From Streptomyces sp. RPA4-2 (GTDB lineage Bacteria > Actinomycetota > Actinomycetes > Streptomycetales > Streptomycetaceae), in assembly GCF_012273515.2 (NCBI RefSeq), contig NZ_CP050975.2:992001-1056000 (forward strand): a DNA stretch of 64,000 nucleotides, in the 5' to 3' direction. Positions 41,622 to 50,151 of the stretch are shown in pieces. Under the pieces are notes generated by a model, which ran no database searches, was not told where the DNA came from, and was given only the letters and a program-made list of their open reading frames with translations. How positions within the stretch are numbered: position 1 is the first letter of the stretch; each line of letters starts with the position of its first letter. The position numbers and the translations under genes were made by a program.

Positions 41622-42362
41622 TCAGCGGCGCGCGGCGGGCCTGAACCGCCGGTAGAGCACCGCCCCGCCCAGCAGCAGTGCCGCACTCGCGGCGATGGCG
41701 GGTACCGTCTGGTCCGCGCCCGTGTGCGCGAGGGACGCCATGGGCTGTTCCGCTTCCCGGTACGGCGCCTTCTCGGGTACGACCGCCTTCGTCGGGGGCT
41801 CCGGGGCGGGCGCCGCGGGCTGGTGGGGCACACCGCCCGAGGTGTTCGTGGACGTGTTGCCGACCGACGCGTTGCCGAGGCCGACCACGTTCACGGAGTT
41901 GCCGCTGACGTTCACCGGAAGGTCGATCGGCAACTGCAGACCGTTACCGGAGAGCAGACCGGGAGAATCCTTTCCGCTTCCCTGTGCGAGCGCCCCGCCC
42001 GCCGCCGCGCCCGAGACCCTGTCGGTGTGCGCGCCGACATTGCCGGAGCGCGAGCCGGCCGTCCCCGGGCCGTGGCCGCCGGCACGGCTGCGGCCGCCCG
42101 CGCCGCGGACGGTGCCGCCGTCGCTCACATTGGCGCAGCTGTTGCCCGCCGCGGGGTTGAGGAGACCGGCCACATTCACGGTGTTCCCGCACGCGTTCAC
42201 GGGGACGTGCACCGGGAGCTGGATGGTGTCGCCGGAGATCAGTCCGGGTGAACCCGCCGTACCGCCGTGCGCCGCCGAGTCGGCGTACGCCGGCATCGTC
42301 ACGGCCAGCGCGCCTGATGCGGCGGCCGCGGCGATCAATCCATTCCGGGTAACCCGTTTCAT
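41622..42362 (-). CDS. Long chaplin, sortase-anchored
   Basis: A 246-residue cell-wall-linked amyloid-forming protein of the long chaplin type (ChpA/B/C-like). A signal peptide (residues 1-28) is followed by two chaplin domains: about 38-78 with the usual cysteines C58 and C76, and about 133-174 in which both cysteines are replaced. Gly/Ser-rich and Pro-rich linkers follow, then a sorting signal, LAHTG (211-215), a hydrophobic stretch and YRRFRPAARR. Class E sortases recognise this LAxTG motif. Chaplins coat aerial hyphae and lower surface tension. The ATG at 42362 follows GAGGGAACCT. A BldN-type promoter lies upstream and a strong terminator downstream. Confidence 0.93.
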   Translation of the reverse strand: MKRVTRNGLIAAAAASGALAVTMPAYADSAAHGGTAGSPGLISGDTIQLPVHVPVNACGNTVNVAGLLNPAAGNSCANVSDGGTVRGAGGRSRAGGHGPGTAGSRSGNVGAHTDRVSGAAAGGALAQGSGKDSPGLLSGNGLQLPIDLPVNVSGNSVNVVGLGNASVGNTSTNTSGGVPHQPAAPAPEPPTKAVVPEKAPYREAEQPMASLAHTGADQTVPAIAASAALLLGGAVLYRRFRPAARR

Positions 42363-42691
42363 AGGTTCCCTCACCTTCCAGACTTGGTCGCGGGCACTCA
42401 CCCGCACCGCGTAAAACGCGAGAGAACCATCCGAGTTATGGCTTATCGGGCTTTCACTCCATCGAGCGTCACGCTTATCGAACTGACCCGGGGCGCGCCC
42501 AGCCGGAGCGTCGCCACCCGAGCACCGGAGTCCTCGGGCACCGGGGCTTCCTTCGCGAGACCCGGACGACTGTGGCCGGACGGTGCGGACCGACGCGCCC
42601 GGAGGCGCGCTCCCGGACCCCCGCCTATCGTGATTCGTGTCGTGGCCGGGAGGGCATCCCGGTCCGGCTCCCGCTGTCCCTGGAGGCCCGC
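42363..42691. other. Divergent control region of chaplin and peptidase genes
   Basis: 329 bases. On the minus strand it holds the BldN-type chaplin promoter; on the plus strand the promoter of the peptidase gene, whose ribosome site is GGAGGCCCGC. Nothing gene-like is present. Confidence 0.6.
42413..42440 (-). promoter_or_regulatory. BldN-type promoter of the chaplin gene
   Basis: On the minus strand CATAAC is followed by exactly 16 bases and CGTTTT. This matches the BldN consensus CGTAAC-N16-CGTTGA with one -35 and two -10 differences. Chaplin genes are known BldN targets in S. coelicolor and S. venezuelae. The start would give a leader of about 40 bases. Confidence 0.65.
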
Positions 42692-44272
42692 ATGCTGTCC
42701 GTGCACCAACGCTGGACGTGCGTCGGAGCCGGCGCGGCGACACTCGCTCTGCTGACGGCGGGACTGCCGTCGTCGGCCGTGGCCGCCGATGCCCCCGACC
42801 TCTCCCGCTTCTACCACCAGAGGATCACGTGGGGCGCCTGCGCGGGCGACGGGATGCCCGCCGACCTCCAGTGCGGGAAGGTGACCGTCCCGCTGGACTA
42901 CGCGCACCCGCGGAACGGGACCCTGGACCTCGCGCTGGCGCGGTACCGCGCGACGGGCACCTCGCGGGGGTCCGTGCTGCTGAACTTCGGCGGTCCCGGC
43001 GGGGCGGGAATCCCGGAGCTCGCCGTGGACGGCGGCAAGGACTTCATGGACCTCACCAACGGCTACGACGTGGTGACCTTCGACCCCCGGGGCGTCGGCC
43101 GGTCCTCGCCCGTCAGCTGCGGAGACGGGGCCGCCCAGGCATCCGACGCGGCCGGCTCCGTCACCGACGACAGCAATCCGCAGGCCGTCCTCAAGGCACT
43201 GCGGAAGGTCGCCGGCGAGTGCGCCGCGCACTCCGGCCCGGTGCTGGCCCACATAGGCACGGTGAACGCCTCCCGGGACCTCGACGTGATGCGACAGGCG
43301 CTCGGCGACAAGAAGCTCAACTACCTGGGCTTCTCGTACGGAACCCGCCTGGGCGCGGTGTACGCGGCCCAGTTCCCGAAGAAGACGGGCCGGATGGTGC
43401 TCGACGGCGTGGACACGCTCACCGAGTCGATGGCCGAGCAGGGGCTGGCGGGCGCCGAGGGACAGCAGACCGCCCTGGACGACTTCCTCACCTGGTGCAC
43501 CCAGGACATCTCCTGCCCCTTCGGGGAGGATCCGCGCGAGGCCCGGCAGCAGGTCGTCCGCCTGGTCGACTCGCTGGACCGGGATCCGGTGCCGACCAGC
43601 CTCGGACAGACGTTCACGGGTCAGGATCTCGCGGGTGCGGTCGGCCAGGCGCTGTACAGCCGGCGGATGTGGCCCATGCTGGAGCGGGCCCTCGCCGCGC
43701 TCGTCCAGGACGGTGACACCCAGGGACTCATGCAGCTGTCGGTCGGCGCCTCCCTGCCCAGCTCGCGCGCGGCGGGCACCCCGCGGGCCGGACTCGTCGA
43801 CCCCGCGGACATCCCCGTCGACAACCTCCCCGCCGCCTTCATGGCGATCAACTGCGCGGACGACCCGGACCGGCCCAGCGCCGAGCGGGCCGCCAAGGAC
43901 GTCGACGCGCTGCGCGCCGCCTACGAGCAGGCGTCGCCGGTCTTCGGGCGGTACCGGCTCACCCAGGTACTGCTGTGCCACGGGCGTCCCAAGGGCACCG
44001 ACTACATCCGCGACGACGTGCGCGACGTGCGGACCCCGAAGATGCTGCTCGTGGGCACCCGCGGGGACCCCGCGACCCCGTACCGCTGGACCGAGGAGAC
44101 CGCCGCCCGGCTCGGCTCCTCCGCCGTCGTGCTCGACAACAGGGGCGAGGGCCACACCGGATACACCTCCTCCAAGTGCGTGCACCAGAAGGTCGACGAC
44201 TTCCTGCTGTACGGCTCACTGCCGGACAACGGCAGTTCCTGCGGTCCGGAGAGCGGAAGGGACAACCCCTGA
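42692..44272 (+). CDS. Secreted tripeptidyl aminopeptidase-like alpha/beta hydrolase
   Basis: A 526-residue secreted serine hydrolase of the Streptomyces tripeptidyl aminopeptidase (Tap) type. The signal peptide is residues 1-31 (LALLTAGLPSSAVAA). The hydrolase core has LLNFGGPGGAG as the oxyanion region, FDPRGVGRSSP, the nucleophile elbow GFSYGT with Ser215, and a C-terminal TAP-like domain with LLVGTRGDPATPYRW (Asp) and GEGHTGY (His). It would trim tripeptides or act on related esters. The ATG at 42692 has GGAGG upstream. No direct operon partner; next is a DUF4232 gene 150 bases on. Confidence 0.92.
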   Translation: MLSVHQRWTCVGAGAATLALLTAGLPSSAVAADAPDLSRFYHQRITWGACAGDGMPADLQCGKVTVPLDYAHPRNGTLDLALARYRATGTSRGSVLLNFGGPGGAGIPELAVDGGKDFMDLTNGYDVVTFDPRGVGRSSPVSCGDGAAQASDAAGSVTDDSNPQAVLKALRKVAGECAAHSGPVLAHIGTVNASRDLDVMRQALGDKKLNYLGFSYGTRLGAVYAAQFPKKTGRMVLDGVDTLTESMAEQGLAGAEGQQTALDDFLTWCTQDISCPFGEDPREARQQVVRLVDSLDRDPVPTSLGQTFTGQDLAGAVGQALYSRRMWPMLERALAALVQDGDTQGLMQLSVGASLPSSRAAGTPRAGLVDPADIPVDNLPAAFMAINCADDPDRPSAERAAKDVDALRAAYEQASPVFGRYRLTQVLLCHGRPKGTDYIRDDVRDVRTPKMLLVGTRGDPATPYRWTEETAARLGSSAVVLDNRGEGHTGYTSSKCVHQKVDDFLLYGSLPDNGSSCGPESGRDNP

Positions 44273-44422
44273 CGCACGTCACGCAACCGGCGTGACCCGG
44301 TGTCACCGACACGTCGGATACAACCCCTTGTGCTCCCGGGCCGTCACACTGGGCAGGCGTCGCCCCGCGCGCGCCGCACCGTGAGTGACCGACCGTCGTG
44401 ACCGAAACAGGGGAACCCACCG

Positions 44423-44950
44423 ATGCGCATCCGCTCCGTCCTCGCCCTTCCGGCCGCCGCCGCGGCACTGCTCCTCGCCGTGCCGCACAGCGGTTCGGCC
44501 GCCACCGGGTCCGCCCGGCCGGCCGTCGCGGCCCAGCCCGCCAAGTGCGCCGACAGGTCCGTCGTCGTACGCGCCCACCGGGCCGCCGACCCCCGGGTGC
44601 TGCACATCAGCGTCACCAACAGGTCCGCGCGGACCTGCGCCGTCGACCGGATCCCCACGGTCGTCTTCGGAGATCTCGACGGCGCGGCCCTGCCGGTACC
44701 CGCCGGTGACAGCGGGCCGTATCCGATCGGCGCGGGCCGGACGGCGTACGCGGCCGTGCGGACCATCGCCGACCCGGCCGACCCCCAGGCCCGCCGGGTG
44801 GGGTCGATCAGCGTCTCGGCGGACCCCGCGCGGTTCGGGCGTTCCTTCACCTCGCGGGAGCTGGGTGCGGGGGACTCCGTTCTCGTGTGGGAGCCGGTCA
44901 CCACGTGGTGGCAGTCCTCGCAGGCCGCCGCCGACCGGCAGCTCAGCTGA
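44423..44950 (+). CDS. Secreted DUF4232 family protein
   Basis: A 175-residue exported protein. A signal peptide (SVLALPAAAAALLLAVPHSGSAA) precedes a single DUF4232 domain with two conserved cysteines (AKCADRSV and RTCAVDRIPTV), probably a disulfide. Beta-rich, unknown function, common in Streptomyces as a wall or extracellular protein. The ATG follows AGGGGAACC. Its last eight bases overlap the converging asparagine synthetase stop region. Confidence 0.85.
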   Translation: MRIRSVLALPAAAAALLLAVPHSGSAATGSARPAVAAQPAKCADRSVVVRAHRAADPRVLHISVTNRSARTCAVDRIPTVVFGDLDGAALPVPAGDSGPYPIGAGRTAYAAVRTIADPADPQARRVGSISVSADPARFGRSFTSRELGAGDSVLVWEPVTTWWQSSQAAADRQLS

Positions 44951-46784
44951 AGGACACCTCCGGGGCGTAGAGGTCCAGCCACAGCGCGAGGTCCAGGGTC
45001 CGTTCCAGGCCCCGCCGCGACGCCTGCGTGATCTGCGGGGTGTCGCTGTGGGCGGCCCGGCGGAGCCGGTCCGGGTCGACGAGGTCGAACACCGGGTGCG
45101 TCGGCTGGGCCAGCAGGTCCTTCGCGTGGTCCTGGAGGGCGATCGCGTACTTGGGGTCCTGGGTGGACGGGTAGGGACTCTTGACCCTGTCGTAGACGGA
45201 CTTCGGGATCACGTCCGCGGTCGCCTCCCGCAGCAGGCTCTTCTCCCGGCCGTCGAAGGACTTCAGGGACCACGGCGCGTTGTACACGTACTCGACGAGC
45301 CGGTGGTCGCAGTACGGCACCCGCACCTCCAGGCCGACCGCCATGCTCGTACGGTCCTTGCGGTCGAGCAGGACGCGTACGAAGCGGGTCAGGTGGAGGT
45401 GGCAGATCCGTCGCATCCGGTACTCGAAGTCGCTCTCGCCGTCCAGGCGCCGGATTCCGGCGACGGCTGTGCGGTAGCCGTCCGCGACGTACGACTCCAG
45501 GTCCATCGCCGCGGTGAGGTCGGGGCGCAGGACGTCGGCGTCGTCCCCGAAGTCGCGCTGGAAGCGGACGAGCCACGGGAAGGTGTCGGCGTTGCGGGCC
45601 TCCTCGTCGAAGAACTGCAGATAGCCACCGAAGACCTCGTCGGCCGACTCCCCGGAGAGCGCGACGGTGGAGTGCTCACGGACGGCCTGGAACAGCAGAT
45701 ACAGCGAGGCGTCCATGTCGCCGAAGCCCGTCGGCAGGTCCCTGGCCCTGATCACCTTGGCGCGGACGTCCGGGTCGGCCAGGGCCTGCGTGTCCAGGAC
45801 GATGTCGCGGTGGTCGGTGCCGGAGGCGCGGGCCACGTCGTGCACGAAGGGGGTGTCCGGGGTGGCGCGCAGTTCGTCGGCGACGAAGTGGTCGGTCTGG
45901 CCGACGAAGTCGACGGCGAAGCTGCGGACCCGCTCTCCGTGCTCGGCGAGCTGCCGGGCCGCGAGTGCGGTCATGGCGGAGGAGTCGAGACCGCCGGAGA
46001 GCAGGGTGCAGCGCGGCACGTCCGCGACGAGCTGGCGGCGTACGATGTCGTCGAGGAGGGTGCGCACGGTGCCGATGGAGGTGTCGCGGTCGTCGGTGTG
46101 CGGCCGGGTCTCCAGCTGCCAGTAGACGTGCCGGCGCAGGCCGGAGCGGTCGACGGTGACGACGGTGCCGGGCTCGACCTCGTGCATGCCGTCCCAGATC
46201 GCGTGGCCGGGCGTCTTGACGAAGGTGAAGAGCTCCCGCAGACCGTCGAGGCGGACCCTCGCGCGGGCCAGGGGGTTGGCCAGGATCGCCTTGGGTTCGG
46301 AGCCGAACAGGACGCCGTCGGAGGTCGGGTAGTAGTAGAAGGGCTTGATGCCCATGCGGTCGCGGATCATCACGAGCTTGTCGTGGCGGCCGTCCCAGAG
46401 GGCGAACGCGTACATGCCGTTGAGCCGTCCGGCGAGCTCCGCGCCCCACTCCAGGTAGCCGCGCAGCACGACCTCTGTGTCGGAGTCGGTCGAGAAGCGG
46501 TGACCGCGCCCGGTCAGCTCACGGCGCAGCTCGGTGAAGTTGTAGGCCTCGCCCGAGTAGACCAGTGCGACCGTGCCCTCGGGGGTCTCGGCGGTCATGG
46601 GCTGCCGTCCACCGGGCAGGTCGATGATCGCCAGCCGGCGGTGACCGAGGGCCGCGGGGCCCTCGGCCCAGGTGCCGCGGTCGTCGGGGCCGCGGCAGGA
46701 CATCGTCTCCGTCATCGCATCCAATGTCTCGCCCTCGGCACGCAGATCGCGATCGAAGGAGACCCATCCGGTGATGCCGCACAT
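44943..46784 (-). CDS. asnB: Glutamine-hydrolysing asparagine synthetase
   Basis: A 613-residue class II amidotransferase. The N-terminal Ntn hydrolase starts MCGITGWVSF with Cys2 as nucleophile and has RGPDDRGTW, YSGEAYN and DSDTEVVLRGYLEWG. The C-terminal synthetase domain has the pyrophosphate loop TLLSGGLDSSAMTALAARQ and SGESADEVFGGYLQF. It makes Asn from Asp, Gln and ATP, or amidates another substrate. The ATG at 46784 follows GGAGGTAAC. It is divergent from a glutamate synthase-like gene, both nitrogen-related, and overlaps the DUF4232 gene by eight bases at its 3' end. Confidence 0.96.
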   Translation of the reverse strand: MCGITGWVSFDRDLRAEGETLDAMTETMSCRGPDDRGTWAEGPAALGHRRLAIIDLPGGRQPMTAETPEGTVALVYSGEAYNFTELRRELTGRGHRFSTDSDTEVVLRGYLEWGAELAGRLNGMYAFALWDGRHDKLVMIRDRMGIKPFYYYPTSDGVLFGSEPKAILANPLARARVRLDGLRELFTFVKTPGHAIWDGMHEVEPGTVVTVDRSGLRRHVYWQLETRPHTDDRDTSIGTVRTLLDDIVRRQLVADVPRCTLLSGGLDSSAMTALAARQLAEHGERVRSFAVDFVGQTDHFVADELRATPDTPFVHDVARASGTDHRDIVLDTQALADPDVRAKVIRARDLPTGFGDMDASLYLLFQAVREHSTVALSGESADEVFGGYLQFFDEEARNADTFPWLVRFQRDFGDDADVLRPDLTAAMDLESYVADGYRTAVAGIRRLDGESDFEYRMRRICHLHLTRFVRVLLDRKDRTSMAVGLEVRVPYCDHRLVEYVYNAPWSLKSFDGREKSLLREATADVIPKSVYDRVKSPYPSTQDPKYAIALQDHAKDLLAQPTHPVFDLVDPDRLRRAAHSDTPQITQASRRGLERTLDLALWLDLYAPEVSFS

Positions 46785-47129
46785 GTGTTACCTCCTGCGT
46801 CCGGTTCGCCGGGAGCACCGGGCTCACCTGCACCTACAGGGTCGCGCGTTCGCTTCCACAAAACCAGTTGTATCCAGCATCTACACCTTGAGGCTGTTCC
46901 CCGCGGGAAGGGGCCGTCAACACGGACGTAACCCGGCCGGCACAGTGACCCCGTCGGTTCCGGCCGCGTTTTGCCCGCGGCGGACCCGCCGGCCCGCTCA
47001 CCGCCGGGCCCTTCTCGGCCGAAATCGGCCATAAGTAAAGAATTACCCAACAAGCAGGGGAAGCCCTCGGCACCCTTGCCCCCTTTCGCCCCTTTCCGTC
47101 CCGTGCGCTTCACTCATGATGTGCGCCGG
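46785..47129. other. Divergent control region of asnB and the glutamate synthase-like gene
   Basis: 345 bases. Two AT-richer spots stand out, 46858-46888 (near GTTGTATCCAGCATC) and 47028-47048 (CATAAGTAAAGAATTACCC), either side of a GC-rich middle. They are the likely promoter positions for the two divergent genes, but the hexamers are not resolved. Confidence 0.45.
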
Positions 47130-48698
47130 ATGCTCTCGCTGCTGCTCGTGGTCCTCGGCCTGGCCGTGGCCCTGGTCCTGGCGTGCGCCGTCTCGGCCTG
47201 GTGGTGGTGCGCGGCGGGCGTCCTGCTGGCGCTGACGGCGGTCGGAGCGCGGGACCTGACCCAGACCCGCCACTCGGAGCTGCGGAATCTCCCCCTGCTC
47301 GGCCATCTGCGCTTCTTCGCGAAAGCCCTGCGGCCACACGTGCAGCGCCATGTCGTCGAGCGGAACCACGACGGTCGTCCGTACGACCGTGCGGTGCGCG
47401 GCTTGGTGTACGCGCGGGCCGACGGCGCCGAGCGGGAGGAGCCGTTCGGCACCGAGCGGGACGTGTACGGCGCGGGGTACGAGTTCCTGGTGCCGTCGAT
47501 GAGCCCGGTCGAGGCGCCGGACAAACCGCCCGTGATCCGGGTCGGCGGCCCCGACTGCACCCAGCCGTACGACATGGCGCTGCTGAACGTCTCGGCCATG
47601 AGCTTCGGAGCGCTGTCCGCGAACGCGGTCCTGGCGCTCAACAGGGCCGCGGCGCTGGGGGGTTTCGCGCACGACACCGGCGAGGGCGGCCTGTCGGACC
47701 ATCACCTGCGCGGCGGCGGCGATCTGGTCTGGGAGATCGGCACCGGGTACTTCGGCTGCCGGACGGCCGAAGGAGGCTTCGAGGAAAGGGAGTTCGCGGA
47801 CAAGGCGGCTCTTCCGGAGGTCCGGTGCGTGTCGCTCAAGCTGTCCCAGGGCGCGCACCCGGGCGTCGGCGGGGTGCTGCCCGGGGCGAAGGTGAGCGCC
47901 GAGATCGCCCGGGTCCGGGGCGTCACGGCGGGGCGCACCGTGCTCTCGCCGCCCTCCCACCAGGTCTTCTCGACCCCCCGTGAGCTCGTGGGGTTCGTCG
48001 CCCGGATGCGGCGGGCGGCGGGCGGCAAGCCGACCGGTCTCAAACTCTGCGTCGGGTCGCGCCGCCAGTTCCTCGCCGTGTGCAAGGCGATGCTCGCGGA
48101 GGGAGTCGCACCCGACTTCATCGTGGTCGACGGTGCGGAGGGCGGCAGCGGCGCCGCGCCCCCGGAGTTCTCCGGCCGGCTCGGAACGCCGCTCACCGAG
48201 GGGCTGATCACGGTGCACAACGCCCTGGTCGGCACCGGTCTGCGCGACCGCGTGCGCGTCGGCGCGAGTGGCAGGATCGCGACCGGCGCGGACCTCGTCA
48301 CCCGCCTGCTCCAGGGCGCCGACTACACGAACGCGGCCCGCGCGATGCTGTTCGCCCTCGGCTGCCGCCAGGCGCAGCGCTGTCACACCAACACCTGCCC
48401 GGCCGGCATCACGACCCAGGATCCGCGCCGCGTCCGCGTCCTGGACGTGGCCGACAAGTCCGTACGCGTCCACCGGTATCAGCGGGCCACGGTCCGCAGC
48501 GCCACCCGGATCATGGCCGCGATGGGGGTACGGCATCCCGGCGAGCTCACACCCGGCCAGCTGCTGAGGCGTACGGATCCGACGACCGTACGGTCGTACG
48601 CGGAGCTCTACGAGTGGCTGGAGCCCGGGGTGCTGCTCGCCGAGGCGCCCGCGTCCTGGGAGCGGGACTGGGCGGCGGCGGATCCCGACTCGTTCTGA
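47130..48698 (+). CDS. FMN-binding glutamate synthase-family protein, stand-alone
   Basis: A 522-residue single-subunit member of the glutamate synthase alpha-2 / FMN family. Two hydrophobic segments at the N-terminus (LLLVVLGLAVALVLACAVSAWWW, GVLLALTAVGA) suggest a membrane anchor. The barrel has MSFGALSANAVLALNRAA, NTGEGG-like DTGEGGLSDHH, KLSQGAHPGVGGVLPGAKV and VDGAEGGSGAAPPEF. The 3Fe-4S cysteines are present in GCRQAQRCHTNTCPAGITT. There is no Ntn glutaminase domain, so it cannot use glutamine by itself. The start is ATG 47130 or GTG 47121; neither has a clear ribosome site. The stop codon lies in a 17-bp tandem duplication. Confidence 0.92.
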   Translation: MLSLLLVVLGLAVALVLACAVSAWWWCAAGVLLALTAVGARDLTQTRHSELRNLPLLGHLRFFAKALRPHVQRHVVERNHDGRPYDRAVRGLVYARADGAEREEPFGTERDVYGAGYEFLVPSMSPVEAPDKPPVIRVGGPDCTQPYDMALLNVSAMSFGALSANAVLALNRAAALGGFAHDTGEGGLSDHHLRGGGDLVWEIGTGYFGCRTAEGGFEEREFADKAALPEVRCVSLKLSQGAHPGVGGVLPGAKVSAEIARVRGVTAGRTVLSPPSHQVFSTPRELVGFVARMRRAAGGKPTGLKLCVGSRRQFLAVCKAMLAEGVAPDFIVVDGAEGGSGAAPPEFSGRLGTPLTEGLITVHNALVGTGLRDRVRVGASGRIATGADLVTRLLQGADYTNAARAMLFALGCRQAQRCHTNTCPAGITTQDPRRVRVLDVADKSVRVHRYQRATVRSATRIMAAMGVRHPGELTPGQLLRRTDPTTVRSYAELYEWLEPGVLLAEAPASWERDWAAADPDSF

Positions 48699-48717
48699 CA
48701 CCCGACTCGTTCTGACA
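48684..48717. repeat. Exact 17-bp tandem duplication across a stop codon
   Basis: CCCGACTCGTTCTGACA occurs twice back to back (48684-48700 and 48701-48717). The stop codon TGA of the glutamate synthase-like gene (48696-48698) is in the first copy. Confidence 0.95.
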
Positions 48718-49005
48718 TCGGAACTCCACCGGGTCCCGCGGACCAGGGTCCGGGCGAGGTGGGCGCCCGGCACGGAGCCGGTCAGGCCGACGCCGGCGAA
48801 GCCGGCGGCCCTGGTGGTGGGAATCAGCGGTGTCGGTCCGGCGGCGCCGGGCGCCCGGGTGTCAGTGCCGCCCGTGTTCCCGGGCGTCCGCGACAACGTC
48901 ATGGGGGTCCTGCGACCGTGCCGGGATCAGGCCGGACGACCCGGTCGCCACCGGCGATCGATTACCCCAAATGCCCGAGAGGTGAATCAGTCCTATGGTG
49001 CTCAT
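48699..49005. other. Intergenic region, 307 bases
   Basis: It begins with the second copy of the 17-bp duplication and ends with a leaderless-type promoter (TATGGT, 48994-48999). The middle is GC-rich with no supported gene. Confidence 0.5.
48994..48999 (+). promoter_or_regulatory. -10 element giving a leaderless message
   Basis: TATGGT is followed by six bases and then the ATG of the next gene. There is no ribosome site within normal range of that ATG. Confidence 0.45.
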
Positions 49006-50100
49006 ATGGAGCATGCGCTGAGTCCCGCAACCCTCTCCGAACTGCGTCGGCCGCGGCCCTATCCCGCGGTGTCCGTGCTGACGCCGACGCACCGGCGCGA
49101 ACCGGACAACGCCCAGGATCCGGTCCGGCTGCGCAATGTCGTGGCCGAGGCCAAGAAGCAGATCGAGTCCGATCCGGCGGTCACCCGTCAGCGGCGCGCC
49201 GAACTGGTCCAGCAGCTCGACCTGGCCCTGGCCGAGGTCGACCTGGCCCACGCCGAGGACGGTCTGGCGATCTTCGCGGCGCCCGGCGAGCACCAGGTGT
49301 GGTCGCTGGCCCGGCGGGTCCCCGAGCGCGTCGTGCTCTCGGACACCTTCCTGACCCGCAACCTGGTCGCCGCCCAGTCCTCCGAGCGGCCGTTCTGGGT
49401 GCTCTCGGTCTCGGCCGACCGGGTGACGCTGTGGAACGGCGGCGGCGACCGGGTCACCGAGGAGCGCACCGACAGCTTCCCGCTGGCCCGCAGCCTGGAG
49501 GACCCGGACGCCGAGCGCCAGGAGCGCGTCGGTGACCTGGCCAGCACCTTCCGCGCCGAGCGGACCCGGAACTTCCTGCGTGAGGCCGACACCGCGATGA
49601 GCGCCGTGCTCCGTGAGCAGAGCCGGCCGTTGTACGTCACCGGTGACACCGCCGCGCTCTCCCTCCTGGACGAGGTCGGCACGGTCACGAAGGACGCGTG
49701 GCACCTCCAGCACGGCGGCCTCGCGCACGGCACGCCCGAGGCCGTCTGGCAGGCGGTCCGCCCGCTGGTCGGCGCGGAGGAGCGGAGGAACGCCGACGTG
49801 GTGACCCGCGAGCTCGAATCGGCCCGCGGCCGCAAGGAGTTCGCCGCCGGGGTCGACGAGCTGTGGCAGAACGCGTCGCAGGGCCGGGTCCGGCTGCTCG
49901 CCGTGGAGGAGAACTACCGCGAGACGGTCCGCGACGGCGGCGAACACCTCGTACCGGCCGACAGCGGTGATCTGGACGCCCGCGAGGACATCGTCGACGA
50001 GATCGTCGAACAGTGTCTGGAGACCGGCGCCGAGGTCCGTTTCGTCCCCGACGGCAGTCTGGGTGACGCGAAAGGCATCGCCGGGGTGCTGCGTTACTGA
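49006..50100 (+). CDS. baeRF-family protein (bacterial archaeo-eukaryotic release factor-like)
   Basis: A 364-residue protein of the bacterial archaeo-eukaryotic release factor family, group 3 in pattern. The N-terminal part has PYPAVSVLTPTHRREPDN and RLRNVVAEAKKQIE; the centre PFWVLSVSADRVTLWNGGGDRVTE; the end shows a eRF1/Pelota-like domain 3 with GRVRLLAVEENYRETV and EDIVDEIVEQCLETGAEVRFVPDG. Related proteins are thought to act in ribosome rescue or translation control, but it is unproven in bacteria. The ATG at 49006 appears leaderless; a GTG at 48982 is an in-frame alternative. Confidence 0.88.
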   Translation: MEHALSPATLSELRRPRPYPAVSVLTPTHRREPDNAQDPVRLRNVVAEAKKQIESDPAVTRQRRAELVQQLDLALAEVDLAHAEDGLAIFAAPGEHQVWSLARRVPERVVLSDTFLTRNLVAAQSSERPFWVLSVSADRVTLWNGGGDRVTEERTDSFPLARSLEDPDAERQERVGDLASTFRAERTRNFLREADTAMSAVLREQSRPLYVTGDTAALSLLDEVGTVTKDAWHLQHGGLAHGTPEAVWQAVRPLVGAEERRNADVVTRELESARGRKEFAAGVDELWQNASQGRVRLLAVEENYRETVRDGGEHLVPADSGDLDAREDIVDEIVEQCLETGAEVRFVPDGSLGDAKGIAGVLRY

Positions 50101-50151
50101 TCTTTCCGGCCGACAATCTCCTGGAGAACTGTCGGTCCGAGAGGTGAACAC

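Noticed and set aside
48744..48902. Minus-strand peptide with LTGSVPGAHLARTLV
   Set aside because: No ribosome site, no family match and no conservation evidence.
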